64,000 nucleotides of DNA from a bacterium (GCA_026416715.1 JAOAEQ010000004.1:62001-126000); one strand, 5' to 3'. Positions 45,301 through 53,715 are shown, counted from the stretch's first letter. The notes: a model not told the origin generated them from the letters alone. Numbers and translations: made by a program.

Positions 45301-45700
45301 ATGCTGACCCGAGAACCGCTATAGGAACCAAATATGATTTCTGATTTAATGAACGAATTAATAAACTGCTTGTAGTTATGCTGAACAAAATGAGACCGAG
45401 GTCAATAGTTACCGCACGGATAACCTCCGCACCGCGAAAATGATTTCCAAAATAAACGAAGCCTGCGGCTACAATGGTTATGAGTAATAACCATATCGGT
45501 TTTAGTATGAATCGAGTTAGCGAGTAGAAAATAAGTAAAATTGTTACCGCACATACTCCTGCGGAAATGAGATAGCCCCATTTCGGGTGTATCGCTGGGA
45601 CACTCGGTGCGAGATAGGAAAACAAAAAGTAGATAAGAAACCACAGCGCTACGGTTAATGCCGGATAGATGAACGATGATTTCTCCTGTACAGAGTTCAT
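42302..45700 (-). CDS. Large membrane class III adenylate cyclase with HAMP
   Basis: The 1132-residue protein has about eight N-terminal transmembrane helices (to ~240), a sensor-like extracytoplasmic region (~280-540), two more helices, a second sensor-like region (~610-840), a helix, and a HAMP domain (IRGTQEVGAGNLEYQVDI). The C-terminal cyclase has metal-binding Asp in LYADIRGFT, the substrate motif DKFIGDCIMALFG, and the transition-state Asn/Arg in AVGDNVNIAFRL. Lys in DKFIGD and the residues around EYTAVGD suit ATP over GTP. cAMP made here could act on the Crp/Fnr-like regulator at 17529 (speculative). Confidence 0.87.
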   Translation of the reverse strand: MNSVQEKSSFIYPALTVALWFLIYFLFSYLAPSVPAIHPKWGYLISAGVCAVTILLIFYSLTRFILKPIWLLLITIVAAGFVYFGNHFRGAEVIRAVTIDLGLILFSITTSSLLIRSLNQKSYLVPIAVLGSALDLWSGVIGPTKSFITTGEINYFLIRFPLLGTAEIPGFFGVSDCIFSALFLFATVKFKFNRTNNFLILTLAFIVVFLIVIFSELAIPALPVLSLGFVLVNWGHLEQSGEPKDFPTSSSFRKRQWIFSVMLIILLVSIPILKWYARTQIKQKIETIDSFAKQSIELSMQKCKFIMENQQAVLKAIARRPPQIIHPTEWQTVLNRYHLQLPPGTQAYLVTKDAPDSQKIICVYPSASTDNKAGNIASSAWKKVFTQMLDSKRIQLQTDSIVIPAQGLQMVTYLQLTTGGLLESAQNLHYLVLFFPITAQWLKKEIQTHFPNEIRPEFALLTRTTDPKAINEWITVDATITEPFNNHELPRFTDRELNLSFLDRGKYFFYQHIGEAPYKICGYAIPFTISDSLLCALLPYPIEVITKIDRYTQISTSAILLFVTLIIVSLVVHRGLKLTKKFVFALALATLLPIVIFRFAGFSTRDALEEQISRHVSDGLLRTLKIVTQLKYELHQLAISMASAKDDTARQAILQNYQQKYPQLHWAQQITSNNNRIHSAGDIALLNFGKPNVSGTLFVDPESQTPMLFDQYTYTQNNLEKTTVIGLPVSQGLLHLLKLNSGTETAFVWENNIISTLPRMKAESLKISETELAEAELTEVESFTVSRQHIGDMVYTVGYLRFPIYTFSTTLQTFVQSANPGLFAIAIPRTFVDQQIKEFDDNLMSFTILMLLIASFIGFGLTVMTMHPLIKLIRGTQEVGAGNLEYQVDIRQKDEMGELGRSFNQMVRLLKDRQRVRDTFSKYVSERVAEKILSHPEGVPLKGERRPITILYADIRGFTALAEKGNPEEVVAMLNECFTHLIDIIFKYEGTLDKFIGDCIMALFGAPIPAEDSLERAILAALAMQEQMDLFNQSRRGLGLPEIKIGIGINYGEAIVGNVGSQRRLEYTAVGDNVNIAFRLQEIADGGQILVTEECFSLVDKKFTGYPIGPITVKGKEKPITVVQITGVVKPD

Positions 45701-45794
45701 ATTACGCTATAATGTATACTATAATAAAACAATACAACGTTATTTCTTAAGTAGGTAGCTGAATTTTATCTCGGTACTATACCTGGTAACAACA

Positions 45795-47882
45795 ATGTCG
45801 AAAAAACTAACGATTATTATAATAAGTTTCTATCTATTATTACCGAAATTGGTTTTTTCTGAAAGTGCAACCGTTCAACAAGTAGCTGTTTCCCGTGTCG
45901 GATACACTATTCATTTCAATTCGCTCCGAACCGTTGACGATGCGAAGAAAAGTATTGCAATGGCAGAATTCGCCGGGGCAGGAATCGTGAATATCGTTCC
46001 GCCAGCGCATATCTGGTCGCAACCGACCAGCGTACAAGTTTTGGATACATTATTCGCTGAATGTAAAGCGAGAAATATCCGAATTATTTTAACTCGGATC
46101 GATGCCAATACGCCGGACGGTAAAAACTATTTATATCAGCAGATATTGACTCCGGTAGATAAAACGGGTAGGGTATTTTCGATTGTTGCGAATCCAGAAT
46201 ATGAAGAATGGTTACAGCAGGAAACAGCATATTATGCGAACCGATACGGTCGAGAACCGAATTTAGCGGGATTCTGTATTGGCGGGTTTGCGGGATTTCT
46301 CGATTCAATCCGCGCAGGAGTTTTAGTCTGGAACGATAAAACTAAACGGTATGAAATCGGGCAGTATACCGAGGTGATGAAAAGGTATTGGCAACAATGG
46401 CTACTGAACACGTTCGAAACCATGGAACGAATTAATGAAGAATATCAAACGCAAATCGCTACTCCGGACGAGATTCCGTTACCGCAAAATCCTATGGATA
46501 AACGATTCGGATTACCGCATCGTGCCTATTTCGATTTCATCAGTGCGCTCAATTCCTGGTGGTGGAAACAATATAACTATAATCGGAACATCTGGCAGCA
46601 ATCAAGTAAAACGCCGTTCATCTTACAATTGAACGGGTTATTAGTTGATACATTGATTAAAGGACATCCAGAATATGCGGCGTTCAATCTTCCCGCTTGG
46701 CTGAGTAATGCGGATGCGCTCGGAATATCGCTCTATACTGATACGAAATTAGCTGATACCGGATTCGGGTCACTCTATGCGATGACTAACATCATTCATT
46801 GGGCGAAAGAATTAGGTAAACCGATATATATTTTAGAAAGTGGAGTTGATAAGAATAACGCTGGATTTGATTTATTCCAGCTTCGATATATAACCTACTG
46901 CGGATTACCGTTGAATCCGAAATCGATTCTCTACGAACATTTCCGAGAGCAAAAGGCTGGGCAGTCGGTTCGACCGGGAGTACTTTATCAATGGAATTGG
47001 AATCTTAATCTTCCGAACAGTACGTCTATTACTCGCACTTTCTCGAATGCAAACCGTATTTTATCTGAGGGGAAAGCCGAACCGAGATTACCGTATGTCT
47101 ATGTTATTACTTATCCCAAACTCCTCCGCGATGATATCCTAGCGAAAAAATTTTATTCGATGCTCTATATGATAGCAACGTTTGTTCCGATTCGTTTGGT
47201 TGATATTAAGGATATAACGTTTATTCCAGCGAACCAAATTGTTCTCATTGCACCGAGTTGGAAGTCAGAGTTACCTGAAATATATCAGAGGAATATCATT
47301 CAACTGGCAAAACGTCGTTCGTGGCTTCTAATGACTGACGAATATACCTATCCCCAAATCCAGCGATTGTTGGGTAAAGAAATTCCTGGCGCAACTCTTG
47401 ATTTAGCGGGATATATGAAATCAGTTGACCTGGATATTGCCGCCCGTGGGTTTGGCAAAGCATTAGGTAATTTTTATATCGCCCAGAAAAAAAATGCGCC
47501 GAATGGAATTCTCGCTACTGCTGGATTAGCTTATATACCACTATCTGATGGAATAAAAATATTCTGTACCCAACCGGTTGAGGTTCTTCCGCTAGACGCT
47601 GGAATTTGGGGACTCGGTGAAAAAGAAAAAATCAAACCGGAACTGCAGGTGACGATATATCGGCGGGATGGGCAACCTACTCCGGTTAAAATATCATTGC
47701 CGGTTATCCCGCAAGCGACACTTAAAACTGTCCGCTGGTCAGTAGTGGAGTTAGCCGGCTCGCAGAAAACCACTGTACCAGCGAAAACAGTCAAGAATAC
47801 CATTGAATTTACTGCACGAAACGGAATTGAATATCTGATTACTCAAACTCGACAAACTCGACCGACAGCAGGAAAAAAATAG
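45795..47882 (+). CDS. Secreted TIM-barrel protein, GH42-like, possibly inactive
   Basis: A signal peptide (to about residue 23) precedes a barrel-like region resembling beta-galactosidase (GH42) families: GAGIVNIVPPAHIW, KRYWQQWLLNTFETMERINEEYQT, FISALNSWWWKQY and YILESGVDKN, where Glu fits the nucleophile. The usual Asn-Glu acid/base pair is not found in the expected strand (NLAGFCIGGFAGF). A Rossmann-like trimerisation domain seems to follow (~430-560) and a beta tail. It may bind rather than cleave sugar, or use another residue. It diverges from the cyclase gene. Confidence 0.6.
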   Translation: MSKKLTIIIISFYLLLPKLVFSESATVQQVAVSRVGYTIHFNSLRTVDDAKKSIAMAEFAGAGIVNIVPPAHIWSQPTSVQVLDTLFAECKARNIRIILTRIDANTPDGKNYLYQQILTPVDKTGRVFSIVANPEYEEWLQQETAYYANRYGREPNLAGFCIGGFAGFLDSIRAGVLVWNDKTKRYEIGQYTEVMKRYWQQWLLNTFETMERINEEYQTQIATPDEIPLPQNPMDKRFGLPHRAYFDFISALNSWWWKQYNYNRNIWQQSSKTPFILQLNGLLVDTLIKGHPEYAAFNLPAWLSNADALGISLYTDTKLADTGFGSLYAMTNIIHWAKELGKPIYILESGVDKNNAGFDLFQLRYITYCGLPLNPKSILYEHFREQKAGQSVRPGVLYQWNWNLNLPNSTSITRTFSNANRILSEGKAEPRLPYVYVITYPKLLRDDILAKKFYSMLYMIATFVPIRLVDIKDITFIPANQIVLIAPSWKSELPEIYQRNIIQLAKRRSWLLMTDEYTYPQIQRLLGKEIPGATLDLAGYMKSVDLDIAARGFGKALGNFYIAQKKNAPNGILATAGLAYIPLSDGIKIFCTQPVEVLPLDAGIWGLGEKEKIKPELQVTIYRRDGQPTPVKISLPVIPQATLKTVRWSVVELAGSQKTTVPAKTVKNTIEFTARNGIEYLITQTRQTRPTAGKK

Positions 47883-47960
47883 AAGTACGACGCTAGAAAA
47901 GCAAACTGTCTGGTAAATCTAAAACTTTGTTATCTTAATTAAAGGAGAGTTTAGAGAAAT

Positions 47961-48755
47961 ATGCCTCGGGTACGACAGATAGTTTTAGGAATTAGTTTAC
48001 TTGCCGTTAGTTTCAGTATCGGGTATGCCGGACATGAACGACCGTTAGAAACTGAGAGTGCGGAAATAACGTCGTATGGCAAAATTGAGGTTCGAGCTGG
48101 CATAGGTTATCTCAAAAATATCACGTTATTATTTCAACCGGAAGATAAAAAATGGGAAGTGATAAAACTGCCGGCGATAGGCGTTTCCGCTGGGTTAGGG
48201 GAACGAGTAGAAGTTCAAACCGATTTCGATTTGTTGTATCAGGATGATGGAACCGATAGCGGGTTTGATGTCGGCGATGTGCGGTTATGGACGAAAATAA
48301 AGTTGGTATCCGAAACCGATACGCGACCGGCAGTCGCCGTTAAGTTTGGTACCAAACTACCGAATGCGGATAACTCGCGAAATTTCGGAACGGATGAATC
48401 GGATAATTTCATTCTTCTGATTTTAAGTAAGAATATTCTGGGCATAGAGTCTCGGCTAAATGTTGGGATGGGGATTCTGGGCAATCCGCATGAGTTATCG
48501 AAACAGGATGATGTATTGATGTATGGTATCGGGGCGGTTAAACCGATTTCCGCTAATATGAACGCCGTTGCCGAAATAACCGGAATTGCAAATTCGCATG
48601 ATGGAAATGACCGAACGTCATTGCGTGCCGGAGTTCAGCTACCGTGGCACTGGATAACCTGGGATATCGCCGCTTCTATCGGATTAAATGACCGCAGTGA
48701 AGATTGGAGTTTAACCGCTGGTGGAACGTTTGAACTTAATGCGTTTGGAAAATAA
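47961..48755 (+). CDS. Outer-membrane beta-barrel-like protein
   Basis: The 264-residue product has a signal peptide ending near GYAGHERPLETESAEI, then alternating polar and hydrophobic strands (GVSAGLGERVEVQTDFDLLYQ, RPAVAVKFGTKLP, MNAVAEITGIANS) like the short phenol-degradation-MetA/transporter barrels. The last residues NAFGK lack a terminal Phe but end in a strand. It supports the presence of an outer membrane. Function is unknown. GGAGAG precedes the ATG. Confidence 0.65.
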   Translation: MPRVRQIVLGISLLAVSFSIGYAGHERPLETESAEITSYGKIEVRAGIGYLKNITLLFQPEDKKWEVIKLPAIGVSAGLGERVEVQTDFDLLYQDDGTDSGFDVGDVRLWTKIKLVSETDTRPAVAVKFGTKLPNADNSRNFGTDESDNFILLILSKNILGIESRLNVGMGILGNPHELSKQDDVLMYGIGAVKPISANMNAVAEITGIANSHDGNDRTSLRAGVQLPWHWITWDIAASIGLNDRSEDWSLTAGGTFELNAFGK

Positions 48756-48781
48756 TTATAGTTAATAGGGGGAATCGCTCT

Positions 48782-49531
48782 ATGCATAATGTGTATAAAC
48801 TCAATAAACTGATTGGTATTGTGGTGTTCGGATTATTTATTCTGTTAACGTCCAGTGTCTTCTCGCAAGATAAACCGGATAGAACCGCCATTATTGCAAG
48901 ACTCTACCAGCATTATTGGGATAGAATTAAATCGTTTGAAGCTGAGAATCAAACATTTAAAAAAGTAGTTTTACTCGGTGATTCGATTACTGAAGGGTTT
49001 AAGATTGAACAATATTTTCCTGGTCGCCCGTTTATTAACCGAGGGATAGTCGCTGATGGTATCGGAGTTAATACCACCGGTATCCTGCATCGGCTCGATA
49101 ATTCAGTGTTCGACTGCAATCCGTCGCATGTTTTTATCCTCATCGGGATAAACGACCTCGCTGCGGGGAGAAGTCAGGATACTATTCTACGGGTATATCG
49201 CGAAGTATTAACCCGAATTCAAAGTCGGTTACCGAAAGTTAAAGTATATATAATTTCCGTTCTACCCTGTCGCGGGAAATACGCGCATCTGAATCAAATG
49301 GTACTAGATTTCAATGCGAAACTGAAATCGTTGGCTGATGAATTTCAGTATCACTATCTGGATTTACATGCGTTACTCAAAGATGAAAATGGTGAACTGC
49401 GGGAAGAGTTTACCGCTGATGGACTCCATCTCAAACCGCCTGCCTATGAAATCTGGAAACAAGAGATTGACCGGTTGCTAACCAACCTGAATCCGCAAAC
49501 AACTGATACGGTTGTTCCTTCAAAACCATAG
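48782..49531 (+). CDS. Exported SGNH/GDSL hydrolase
   Basis: The protein has a signal peptide or anchor (to about residue 35), then the SGNH blocks: GDS in LLGDSITEGF (Ser68), the Gly block RGIVADGIG, the Asn block LIGINDLAAG, and DGLHL with Asp213 and His216. It is an acetyl-esterase or lipase-like hydrolase, plausibly acting on sugar esters. It follows the barrel gene by 26 bases and is probably co-transcribed. Confidence 0.87.
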   Translation: MHNVYKLNKLIGIVVFGLFILLTSSVFSQDKPDRTAIIARLYQHYWDRIKSFEAENQTFKKVVLLGDSITEGFKIEQYFPGRPFINRGIVADGIGVNTTGILHRLDNSVFDCNPSHVFILIGINDLAAGRSQDTILRVYREVLTRIQSRLPKVKVYIISVLPCRGKYAHLNQMVLDFNAKLKSLADEFQYHYLDLHALLKDENGELREEFTADGLHLKPPAYEIWKQEIDRLLTNLNPQTTDTVVPSKP

Positions 49532-49581
49532 TGCGCCTAATCCCCACATTATGTTAACAATGAAGTATGGGAATTCGTTTC

Positions 49582-49610
49582 TTGCAATTTCTTATAAAAA
49601 TCAGTATAAT
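49582..49610 (+). promoter_or_regulatory. Promoter of the MshEN gene, near-leaderless
   Basis: TTGCAA (49582-49587), a 17-base spacer and TATAAT (49605-49610) lie so close to the ATG at 49623 that the transcript would have only about six bases of leader and no ribosome-binding site. Confidence 0.6.
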
Positions 49611-49622
49611 GATACTATAATT

Positions 49623-50084
49623 ATGACTGAATATAGTGCTTCGAAAAGAATTGGAGAGCTCCTCATCGAACAAAAACTGATTACGCCGGCTATTTTGGAA
49701 CAAGCACTTTCCCAGCAGCGGCAAGAATTAGTTCCGTTAGGGAAAATATTTATCCAGCTTGGTTGCGTTTCTGAAGACCAGTTAAACTCGGTTCTTGCTA
49801 GTCAGTTTGGATTAGTCTATCTTAACCCACGGTCATTTGTTTTACAGGATACATCGCTCCTTAATTTCATTCCGGAATCGCTCGCGCGACGTTTTGTTTG
49901 TTTTCCTCTCGAAAAGAAACATGGGACGCTGTTGGTGGTTATGGCTGATCCGTGGAATACCGATGCGATTAATGAGCTTACGAAAGTCACCCAATTAACT
50001 ATCCAACCGAAATTTAGTCGCCACGAATGGATTGAGCAAATCATTGATAAATATTATAATAGTCAGTGGCAGAAGAATAATTAA
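49623..50084 (+). CDS. Stand-alone MshEN / GspE N-terminal domain protein
   Basis: The 153-residue protein is essentially one MshEN domain: RIGELLIEQKLITPAILEQAL, then LGKIFIQLGCVSEDQLNSVLASQFGL, followed by the second half with VVMADPWNTDAINEL and the EWIEQIIDKYY end. In PilB/GspE/MshE ATPases this domain binds cyclic di-GMP or acts as adaptor; no ATPase follows here. The domain is closely similar to the N-terminus of the next gene, indicating tandem duplication. The ATG at 49623 is preferred to an upstream TTG. Confidence 0.8.
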   Translation: MTEYSASKRIGELLIEQKLITPAILEQALSQQRQELVPLGKIFIQLGCVSEDQLNSVLASQFGLVYLNPRSFVLQDTSLLNFIPESLARRFVCFPLEKKHGTLLVVMADPWNTDAINELTKVTQLTIQPKFSRHEWIEQIIDKYYNSQWQKNN

Positions 50085-50203
50085 TCGCAAAATATCTAGC
50101 CTAATCTCATTATAACCATAACCGAAACAAATTTGCAAAATAAACCATAGCAAATTTTACAGAGGAACTTTATAGCGTTATTCCATGCGATAATATTCGA
50201 ATT

Positions 50204-51727
50204 ATGGCAAAACAACTCGGTGAACTTCTTATTGAACAGCGGTTGATAACGAAAAGTATGCTTGAACAGGCGTTGGAGTTACAACAGCAGCGCCGGTTAC
50301 CATTAGGGAAAATCCTATTGCAACTGGGATATGTTACCGAGGAAGATTTGAATACTATCCTCGCGAAACAATTCGGGAGTATCTATATCAATCCGCGTGG
50401 ATTCGTTGTAAAAGATATTAACCTGTTAACCTTGATTCCAGAACCTATCGCGCGACAATATATCTGTTTCCCATTAGAAAAAAATGAAGAGCAGTTAACT
50501 GTAGCGATGTCTGACCCTTGGGATACCGACGCTATCCAGAAATTAACCGAATTAACGAAATTGACTATTCGTCCGATATTTAGTCGTCGGGAATGGATTG
50601 AACAGATTATCGATAAATATTATCCGACAGTGAAATCTAACGACCGTTCATTATCATCCGATACAATTACGGGGATTTTTCCCATAACCGCAGTCCCTGA
50701 ACCTAATGGCACTCAATCTAAACCTGTAGAATCTCAACCAATTTCCTCAAAAACTGATACAGTGATGGATATATCCACACCGCAGACTCCAGTTCAGCCA
50801 TCAGCGGCAGTTGTTCCGGATAAACGTTCATTGGATACCGAGCAAGCTCTGGATAAAGCGCAACTAGAATCGCTATCCCAGCAACCCAATGTTCCGCTGG
50901 GATTAACTCCATCTACTTCGACAGAATCGCACGTATCACCACAACCGCAACCGCATCTATCTTCTCCAGAACCGACGCAGATTCAGCCATCGCTATTAAC
51001 GAAACCGATACCCGAGTTTACTTTTGATAGTTTTGTCGTTGGGACTGGGAATCAACTCGCTTGGGCAGCAGCGAAAAATGTCGCTGAATCACCAGGTACA
51101 ACCTATAATCCACTCTTCATTTATGGCGGGGTCGGACTCGGCAAAACGCATCTGATGAACGCAATCGGCAATTTAATTCTGCAAAAAAATCCTCATAGTT
51201 TATTGGTATATATCCCCTGCACTCGTTTTATTGAAGAGATGATTACTGCGATTGCATCAGGAACAATCACTCCGTTCCGCCAGAAATACTGGCATCTGCA
51301 AGTTTTGCTCATTGACGATGTTCAGTTTCTCGCTGGTCAGGAACGAACCCAAGTCGAATTATTCCAGATGTTTGAAGAATTGCATCATCGTCGAGCACAA
51401 ATTGTTCTCACCAGCGACCGTCTTCCGAAAGATATCCCGCAACTCGAAGAACGACTTCGCTCCCGATTCGAAGGCGGATTGATTGTCGATGTCCAGATGC
51501 CGGATTTAGAAACGCGCATAGCGATTCTCCGCCGAAAAGCGATGCAACGGAATTTGCAGCTTCCGGATGATATCGCCAATGTCATTGCAACGTTCATCTC
51601 GACAAATGTTCGCGAACTGGAAGGGGTGTTGAATAAAATTAACGCAATTTCATCGCTCGGTGGCCGACCGATAACGATGCAGGTTGTTCAAAATATTTTA
51701 AGCGAAATGATTAAACAAGGTAGGTGA
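50204..51727 (+). CDS. MshEN-DnaA ATPase fusion without DNA-binding domain IV
   Basis: Residues 1-150 form an MshEN domain nearly parallel to the previous gene's product. A Pro/Ser/Gln/Thr-rich linker follows (about 150-265). From about 268 it is the DnaA AAA+ core: FTFDSFVVGTGNQLAWAAA, Walker A GGVGLGKTH (308-316), Walker B LLIDDVQFLAGQERTQ (about 367), LTSDRLPKDIPQLEERLRSRFEGG and the sensor-2 NVRELEG. The protein stops at 507, right after the lid; the helix-turn-helix domain IV that reads DnaA boxes is absent. It is not the replication initiator itself. A regulator of DnaA, or an ATPase delivered by MshEN to a membrane machine, is possible. Confidence 0.85.
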   Translation: MAKQLGELLIEQRLITKSMLEQALELQQQRRLPLGKILLQLGYVTEEDLNTILAKQFGSIYINPRGFVVKDINLLTLIPEPIARQYICFPLEKNEEQLTVAMSDPWDTDAIQKLTELTKLTIRPIFSRREWIEQIIDKYYPTVKSNDRSLSSDTITGIFPITAVPEPNGTQSKPVESQPISSKTDTVMDISTPQTPVQPSAAVVPDKRSLDTEQALDKAQLESLSQQPNVPLGLTPSTSTESHVSPQPQPHLSSPEPTQIQPSLLTKPIPEFTFDSFVVGTGNQLAWAAAKNVAESPGTTYNPLFIYGGVGLGKTHLMNAIGNLILQKNPHSLLVYIPCTRFIEEMITAIASGTITPFRQKYWHLQVLLIDDVQFLAGQERTQVELFQMFEELHHRRAQIVLTSDRLPKDIPQLEERLRSRFEGGLIVDVQMPDLETRIAILRRKAMQRNLQLPDDIANVIATFISTNVRELEGVLNKINAISSLGGRPITMQVVQNILSEMIKQGR

Positions 51728-51750
51728 TGAGAAAAGAAATGATGTAGAAC

Positions 51751-51945
51751 TTATTTATCTTTATTTTCTGGATTCTGTTTTTTTACGAGATGCGGATGGC
51801 ATTCATAAAAATATTGGCAATGGTCACAGCAATAATCCGGTTCACCTTTTTCGCCACGCAGCCATTTGGTGATACAACTGCTATAGAACTGGCATCGCAT
51901 ACAGCAGAATAATAAATTATGTGGATTATGTTCTCCGGTGGCCAT
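51751..51945 (-). CDS. Small Cys-rich protein, probable metal binding
   Basis: The 64-residue product has two similar Cys blocks, CCMRCQFYSSC and CCDHCQYFYEC, each followed by His or basic residues. It may bind two metals or form an Fe-S or zinc fold. No family is recognised. It converges on the MshEN-DnaA gene, with 23 bases between their stops. Confidence 0.55.
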   Translation of the reverse strand: MATGEHNPHNLLFCCMRCQFYSSCITKWLRGEKGEPDYCCDHCQYFYECHPHLVKKQNPENKDK

Positions 51946-52090
51946 ACTGTGCTAATATCATACCTTATATATCAGCATTTTGTCAAAATCGGTCTCCTAA
52001 TTTTTGCGTGATTTACCGTATGTAGTATTAGGAAGTTGCATTATAACTCCTGCATTTATAATAGTTTATGTTATTTTATGAACGAGTTAT

Positions 52091-52139
52091 ACTGGACTTG
52101 AGTGGGAATTGCTTTGAGCAATTCCCACTCAAATCCAGT
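52091..52139. other. Near-perfect 23-bp inverted repeat upstream of the cyclophilin-like gene
   Basis: Arms ACTGGACTTGAGTGGGAATT plus GCT and their complement (one mismatch) surround a 3-base loop. No T-run follows on either strand. The hairpin ends about 46 bases before the ATG at 52186. Confidence 0.8.
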
Positions 52140-52185
52140 GATTAACCGTATAACTCCATATTTTTCAAAGGGAGATATATTCGTT

Positions 52186-52563
52186 ATGCAACGTAAAAAA
52201 ATTAAAATTACAGCAGAGCCGGTTTCGATGCTCGCGGAGCTCAATGAGACGAAAACTGCTGAACTGGTTTGGAATGCTTTACCGATAACAGCATCAGCCA
52301 ATACTTGGGGTGAAGAAATATATTTTAGAATCCCAGTCAAAACAACTGATGAAAAACCGCAAGAAACAGTTCAATTAGGGGATATCGGATATTGGGTTCC
52401 GGGGAATGCGTTCTGTATCTTTTTTGGCAAAACGCCATCGAGTCGTGGCGATGAAATCCGACCGTATAGTCCAGTGACGGTTATTGGAAAATTGCTTGGT
52501 GACCCAAAAGAGTTTCTGAAAGTGAAAGATGGAACGAACATAATAATTGAAAAAGCAGAATAA
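52186..52563 (+). CDS. Cyclophilin-like fold protein (TM1367 type)
   Basis: The 125-residue protein matches the DUF3830/PF04126 cyclophilin-like barrel: IKITAEPVSMLAELNETKTAELVWNALP near the start, then WGEEIYFRIPV, GDIGYWVPGNAFCIFFGKTP and SPVTVIGKLLGD. These are not proven proline isomerases; the function is unknown. GGGAG before the ATG at 52186 and the family start support the shorter reading rather than one from 52102. Confidence 0.8.
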   Translation: MQRKKIKITAEPVSMLAELNETKTAELVWNALPITASANTWGEEIYFRIPVKTTDEKPQETVQLGDIGYWVPGNAFCIFFGKTPSSRGDEIRPYSPVTVIGKLLGDPKEFLKVKDGTNIIIEKAE

Positions 52564-52684
52564 TCAACCGAGAATTACCGCTACCATTTGCTGCTAACCT
52601 ATTTTTTATTTCAACTCGAGCACAGGATTGTATTGGTCTTTAACGCGCTACGCAGTGGAACGCTGGATTGATCAGCGTCGAGGA

Positions 52685-53704
52685 TTAGAATTGTTGTAAG
52701 AAGCGCAGGTCGTTTCCAAACAGGAGTCGAATATCGTTTATTCCGTATTTAAGCATCGTTATCCGGTCTATCCCGAATCCGAACGCAAACCCAGTATATT
52801 TTTCCGAATCATAGTTGACCGCTCGAAACACTTCCGGATGCACCATACCGGCGCCTGCGATTTCTAACCAACCGGATTGCTTGCAGGTTCTGCATCCGCT
52901 GCCTTTACAAATCGAACAACTCATTGCAACTTCAACGCTCGGCTCGGTGAACGGGAAAAAATCCGGACGGAAACGGACTTTCGTATCTTTTCCGAATAAC
53001 TGCTGCAGAAATAAGGTAATTGTTCCTTTCAAATCGGCAAAGGTGATATGTTCATCAACGCATAATCCTTCAACTTGATTGAACATCGTATAATGCGATG
53101 CATCAATAGCATCCCGACGATAACAGCGACCAGGAGCTATCATTCGAATAGGTGGCTGCTGTTTTTCCATCGTCCGGATTTGAACGGGAGAAGTATGGGT
53201 GCGCAGAATTATCCCGTCGGATATATAGAACGAATCATGGGCATCTCGTGCCGGATGATGTGCTGGAAAATTTAACGCTTCAAAATTATAGTATTCTAGT
53301 TCTATATCCGGTCCAATTTCGATGCTAAATCCCATGCTGATAAATATATCTTCAATTTCATAGAGCGTTTTCGTTAGTGGATGTAGGTTCCCGATACGCG
53401 GTTTCCGACCGGGTATGGTTATATCCAATGCTTCTTTTAGCGTACTCAGTTCCGCTGCGCGTCGCGCTAATTCCTGTTTTCGTGCATTCAATAATGCGGT
53501 GAGTTCATTTTTCAGTTCATTCGCTTTCTTCCCGATAATCGGCCGTTCTTCCGGCGGATAACTGCCTAGACGATCTAAGATTGCTTTCAATTCGCCTTTT
53601 TTCCCGAGATATTTGACCCGAAGTTGTTCCAACTCTTCATGTGATTCCGCACTATTGATTTGTGCGATTGCGTTAGATTTAAGTTCTTCTATGTTATTAG
53701 ACAT
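52685..53704 (-). CDS. pheS: Phenylalanyl-tRNA synthetase alpha subunit
   Basis: PheS carries the class II catalytic core of the alpha2beta2 PheRS. A coiled-coil N-terminus (residues about 1-85) precedes the core with GNLHPLTKTLYEIEDIFISMGF, the NFPAHHPARDAHDSFYI motif 2 region, and the C-terminal FAFGFGIDRITMLKYGI motif 3. Length (339) is standard. The beta subunit gene pheT normally follows directly, but here the plus-strand cyclophilin-like gene lies downstream, so pheT must be elsewhere. Confidence 0.96.
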   Translation of the reverse strand: MSNNIEELKSNAIAQINSAESHEELEQLRVKYLGKKGELKAILDRLGSYPPEERPIIGKKANELKNELTALLNARKQELARRAAELSTLKEALDITIPGRKPRIGNLHPLTKTLYEIEDIFISMGFSIEIGPDIELEYYNFEALNFPAHHPARDAHDSFYISDGIILRTHTSPVQIRTMEKQQPPIRMIAPGRCYRRDAIDASHYTMFNQVEGLCVDEHITFADLKGTITLFLQQLFGKDTKVRFRPDFFPFTEPSVEVAMSCSICKGSGCRTCKQSGWLEIAGAGMVHPEVFRAVNYDSEKYTGFAFGFGIDRITMLKYGINDIRLLFGNDLRFLQQF

Positions 53705-53715
53705 AATACAATTTT

